Origin: G965240365 sp965240365
GTDB lineage: Bacteria; Pseudomonadota; Gammaproteobacteria; Eutrophobiales; Eutrophobiaceae
DNA length: 64,000 nucleotides
Assembly (NCBI GenBank): GCA_965240365.1
Contig: OZ251218.1
Span: 3,286,001-3,350,000, forward strand
Direction of reading: 5' to 3'
Each line of letters begins with the position of its first letter. The first letter of the stretch is position 1. Shown piece by piece: positions 62,415 to 64,000 of this stretch. The notes under the pieces are model-generated. The model was not told the DNA's origin. It made no database searches and was given only the letters and a program-made list of their open reading frames with translations. A program made the position numbers and the translations under genes.

Positions 62415-62954
62415 TTAAAAATGACCGGAATAGGCAGGACAGCATATCCATACTCTATAGATTAGGGGAATCTCATCACTGTACTGATAATGTTTTGCCT
62501 GAGGCACATAAAGCTTTTCATTCCAGTTGGCTGGCCGCTTTAAAAATACAAGCAAATCCTCAATATAACCTTGCTCCATTCTAACCCTATCACCCTTGTA
62601 CCATTCACCAGAAAAGAATACGTAAAATTCTTTACAGTGGTTTTTCAGCAGCAAATATACAGAAAGTAAAAAATCATAAAATTTGGGTCGAGAGCTTTCG
62701 CACTCCCACGCTCTTAAATCTTCCTGAATATCAAACGCCAAAGCGGCAGGATTGCTTTTTGGTGTCTTCAATAAAATCAATGAATTCCAGTTTAAAGCAG
62801 TAAACACTTCAGACAACCCGGATCTCATATCATTTTCTGCCTTATTAATATCAAGCTCCACGCCGTATCCAAACTGGTCAGCGATTATTCTCAATTCTTT
62901 TAGAAATTCATCTTCGCCAATTTTTTGAAAGCCAATACCTACAGTAACGCTCAT
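62415..62954 (-). CDS. Hypothetical protein, probable orphan immunity protein
   Basis: A 179-residue soluble protein with segments IADQFGYGVELDINKAENDM, YDFLLSVYLLLKNHCKEFYV and FFSGEWYKGDRVRMEQGYIE. No family recognised. It lies between two copies of a secreted-toxin leader, which is where immunity genes sit in such loci, and it shares their AT-rich composition. The function is inferred from position only. Confidence 0.55.
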   Translation of the reverse strand: MSVTVGIGFQKIGEDEFLKELRIIADQFGYGVELDINKAENDMRSGLSEVFTALNWNSLILLKTPKSNPAALAFDIQEDLRAWECESSRPKFYDFLLSVYLLLKNHCKEFYVFFSGEWYKGDRVRMEQGYIEDLLVFLKRPANWNEKLYVPQAKHYQYSDEIPLIYRVWICCPAYSGHF

Positions 62955-63066
62955 CAGTGCCCACTCTTTATTATTATTTACCGGGTTAATAAAAAAAGTT
63001 AAAAATAACCTGAATTTTCAGATTAAAATATACTCGCATATTATTCTGCTCGTTTGCAGCCATTTC

Positions 63067-63420
63067 TTATATATGGACGCATTTAGTGGCCGGGAGTTCA
63101 GCGGATTCTTCTTTGATGTTAAGCAGGAGATTAGCATGATTCAATTTTATAAACCGGCCCGCGCTCCCTATATCTCCGCCCGTGCCTACGCCCAGACTAC
63201 AACCCACCGCGCTCCTCGCAATCAACTGCATGTTGTGGAGAGAGGCAGGGTGCTCAGGTTTATTGAGGGCAGGCTTCCCGTTGGCTACTGCCTGCGCCAG
63301 CAGAGGCTGAAAGGCCAACTGGAAGCAGAGCAAGCGGGCCAGGGCGCGAGTCAGCAGACTGCCCGGCTGGTTGATGGCGGCGTATGGGTGTTTATGTTTG
63401 CTGGTTTGCGCCATAATCAA
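63067..63420 (-). pseudogene. Leader-peptide remnant of a secreted toxin, copy 2
   Basis: The frame begins MIMAQTSKHKHPYAAINQPG and continues SLLTRALARLLCFQLAFQPL then LAQAVANGKP, a leader with a cleavage site near AQAVA. The remaining 70 residues do not resemble the body of a large exoprotein and the frame ends by 63067. It is homologous to the shorter copy at 62162-62335 but better preserved. Confidence 0.55.
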
Positions 63421-63470
63421 AAGGATGCGCGGAAAATATCTTTTTGAAGTCCAGTCAAAACTGCATCTCC

Positions 63471-63804
63471 TTAATCTTGCACGAAATCAATTTTCCAAGC
63501 TGCAACTTCTACAACTTCATCATAGCAACGAACCACAAAATGACGCGACTTCGCCATATAATGTACTTTATCCAAACCCAGAGAGTAGAGCCATTTGCTC
63601 CGCTTAAATTCAAAAAAAGCGCCCTCTTCATTAATTTTATTGGAGATTTCAAAATCTGATTCTTCGGTTGTCACTTTCAAACCCTGGATATTGTCAAAAC
63701 GGATCAACCAATTTTTCCAACCAGGGCCCTCACAATCCTCTGAAACCCGTAAGGCTATACTACCAGTTTTATAAGTGATTGATTGAAGTTCTAGTGATCG
63801 ACAC
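63471..63804 (-). CDS. Hypothetical protein, probable immunity protein, N-terminus uncertain
   Basis: The frame is open from a TAG at about 63805 to the stop at 63471 and reads LELQSITYKTGSIALRVSED then CEGPGWKNWLIRFDNIQGLK and SDFEISNKINEEGAFFEFKR. No ATG is found, only a TTG at 63707, so either a rare start is used or the 5' end is lost. No family is recognised. Position beside a toxin leader suggests an immunity gene. Confidence 0.45.
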
Positions 63805-63805
63805 T

Positions 63806-64000
63806 ACGGGGCTTTTACAGGCGTATCCAATTTCAAAACGTTTATTATATCCAACTCACTCCATCAAAGAGATACCGGATTGACCGGCTCTAATTGTAAT
63901 TGTGTCACTTGGCTGACTACCTCTTAGACGCTTAACCAACTGTTCTTCAAACTATGTAACCCTGGTCCGATTACGAATAACGGCAGGTTTTATACCTGCT
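63806..64000. other. Unassigned window end
   Basis: Short interrupted frames only. One reverse-strand frame reads FEEQLVKRLRGSQPSDTITI and RAGQSGISLME before a stop, which could be a fragment of a larger coding region outside the window, but no family is recognised. Confidence 0.25.

Overview
The window looks like a chromosomal segment of a gammaproteobacterium. The evidence is a single-chain 1288-residue PurL, an E. coli-type PurB, ribonuclease T and PyrC, tRNA genes with encoded CCA ends, AT-rich Fur-box-like sites near iron-uptake genes, and FecI/FecR/FecA signalling. Housekeeping genes are interspersed with a very high density of short dispersed repeats and decayed mobile DNA. No genus can be named from the sequence alone.

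Layout. 1-3.0 kb: end of a restriction-like operon (EcoRI-family adenine methyltransferase, DUF262-HNH protein, AAA ATPase running off the window). 3.0-8.7 kb: tRNA-Ser, an arsenosugar-type cluster (radical SAM ArsS plus two glycosyltransferases), ManC and Gmd for GDP-sugar supply, and tRNA-Arg. 8.7-9.3 kb: a ParE/Phd toxin-antitoxin pair. 9.3-25 kb: iron uptake, with three TonB-dependent receptors, a Crp/Fnr regulator, a CopD-like membrane protein, a DUF3649-PepSY-DUF3325 operon and a FecI/FecR pair. 25.4-27.1 kb: ribonuclease T and dihydroorotase.

27.2-50 kb is an accessory catabolic island bounded and broken by IS30-family copies. It holds pobA and a protocatechuate/beta-ketoadipate set (pcaL, H, G, B, F, J, I and an IclR regulator). 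Next comes a second catabolic block: a Rieske oxygenase whose Rieske domain and catalytic domain lie in two genes, a ferredoxin stub, an amidohydrolase, an IclR regulator, a glutamine-synthetase-like ligase and a TRAP transporter. Much of it is decaying: PcaF has an internal in-frame deletion, both IclR regulators carry an in-frame TAG, the ferredoxin is cut short, and AckA is truncated and frameshifted. The shape of the pca genes (fused PcaDC, IclR control) and the TRAP system suggest acquisition from an alphaproteobacterium, which is inference.

50-60.4 kb: an MFS transporter, DUF2442/DUF4160 remnants, PurB, an uncharacterised protein, PurL, an Smr-domain protein and a PIN toxin-antitoxin pair. 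60.4-64 kb: an AT-rich graveyard of polymorphic-toxin pieces with orphan immunity genes (Imm8-like, Imm31-like and unknowns).

The most striking signal is a 19-bp palindrome, CCTGCCTGCWGCAGGCAGG, present about 19 times. Comparing related repeat and IS30 copies inside the window shows filled and empty sites that differ by exactly 19 bp, with no target duplication and no loss. This is direct evidence that a very small palindrome has been inserting precisely into genes, insertion sequences and other repeats. The second notable item is the split Rieske oxygenase.
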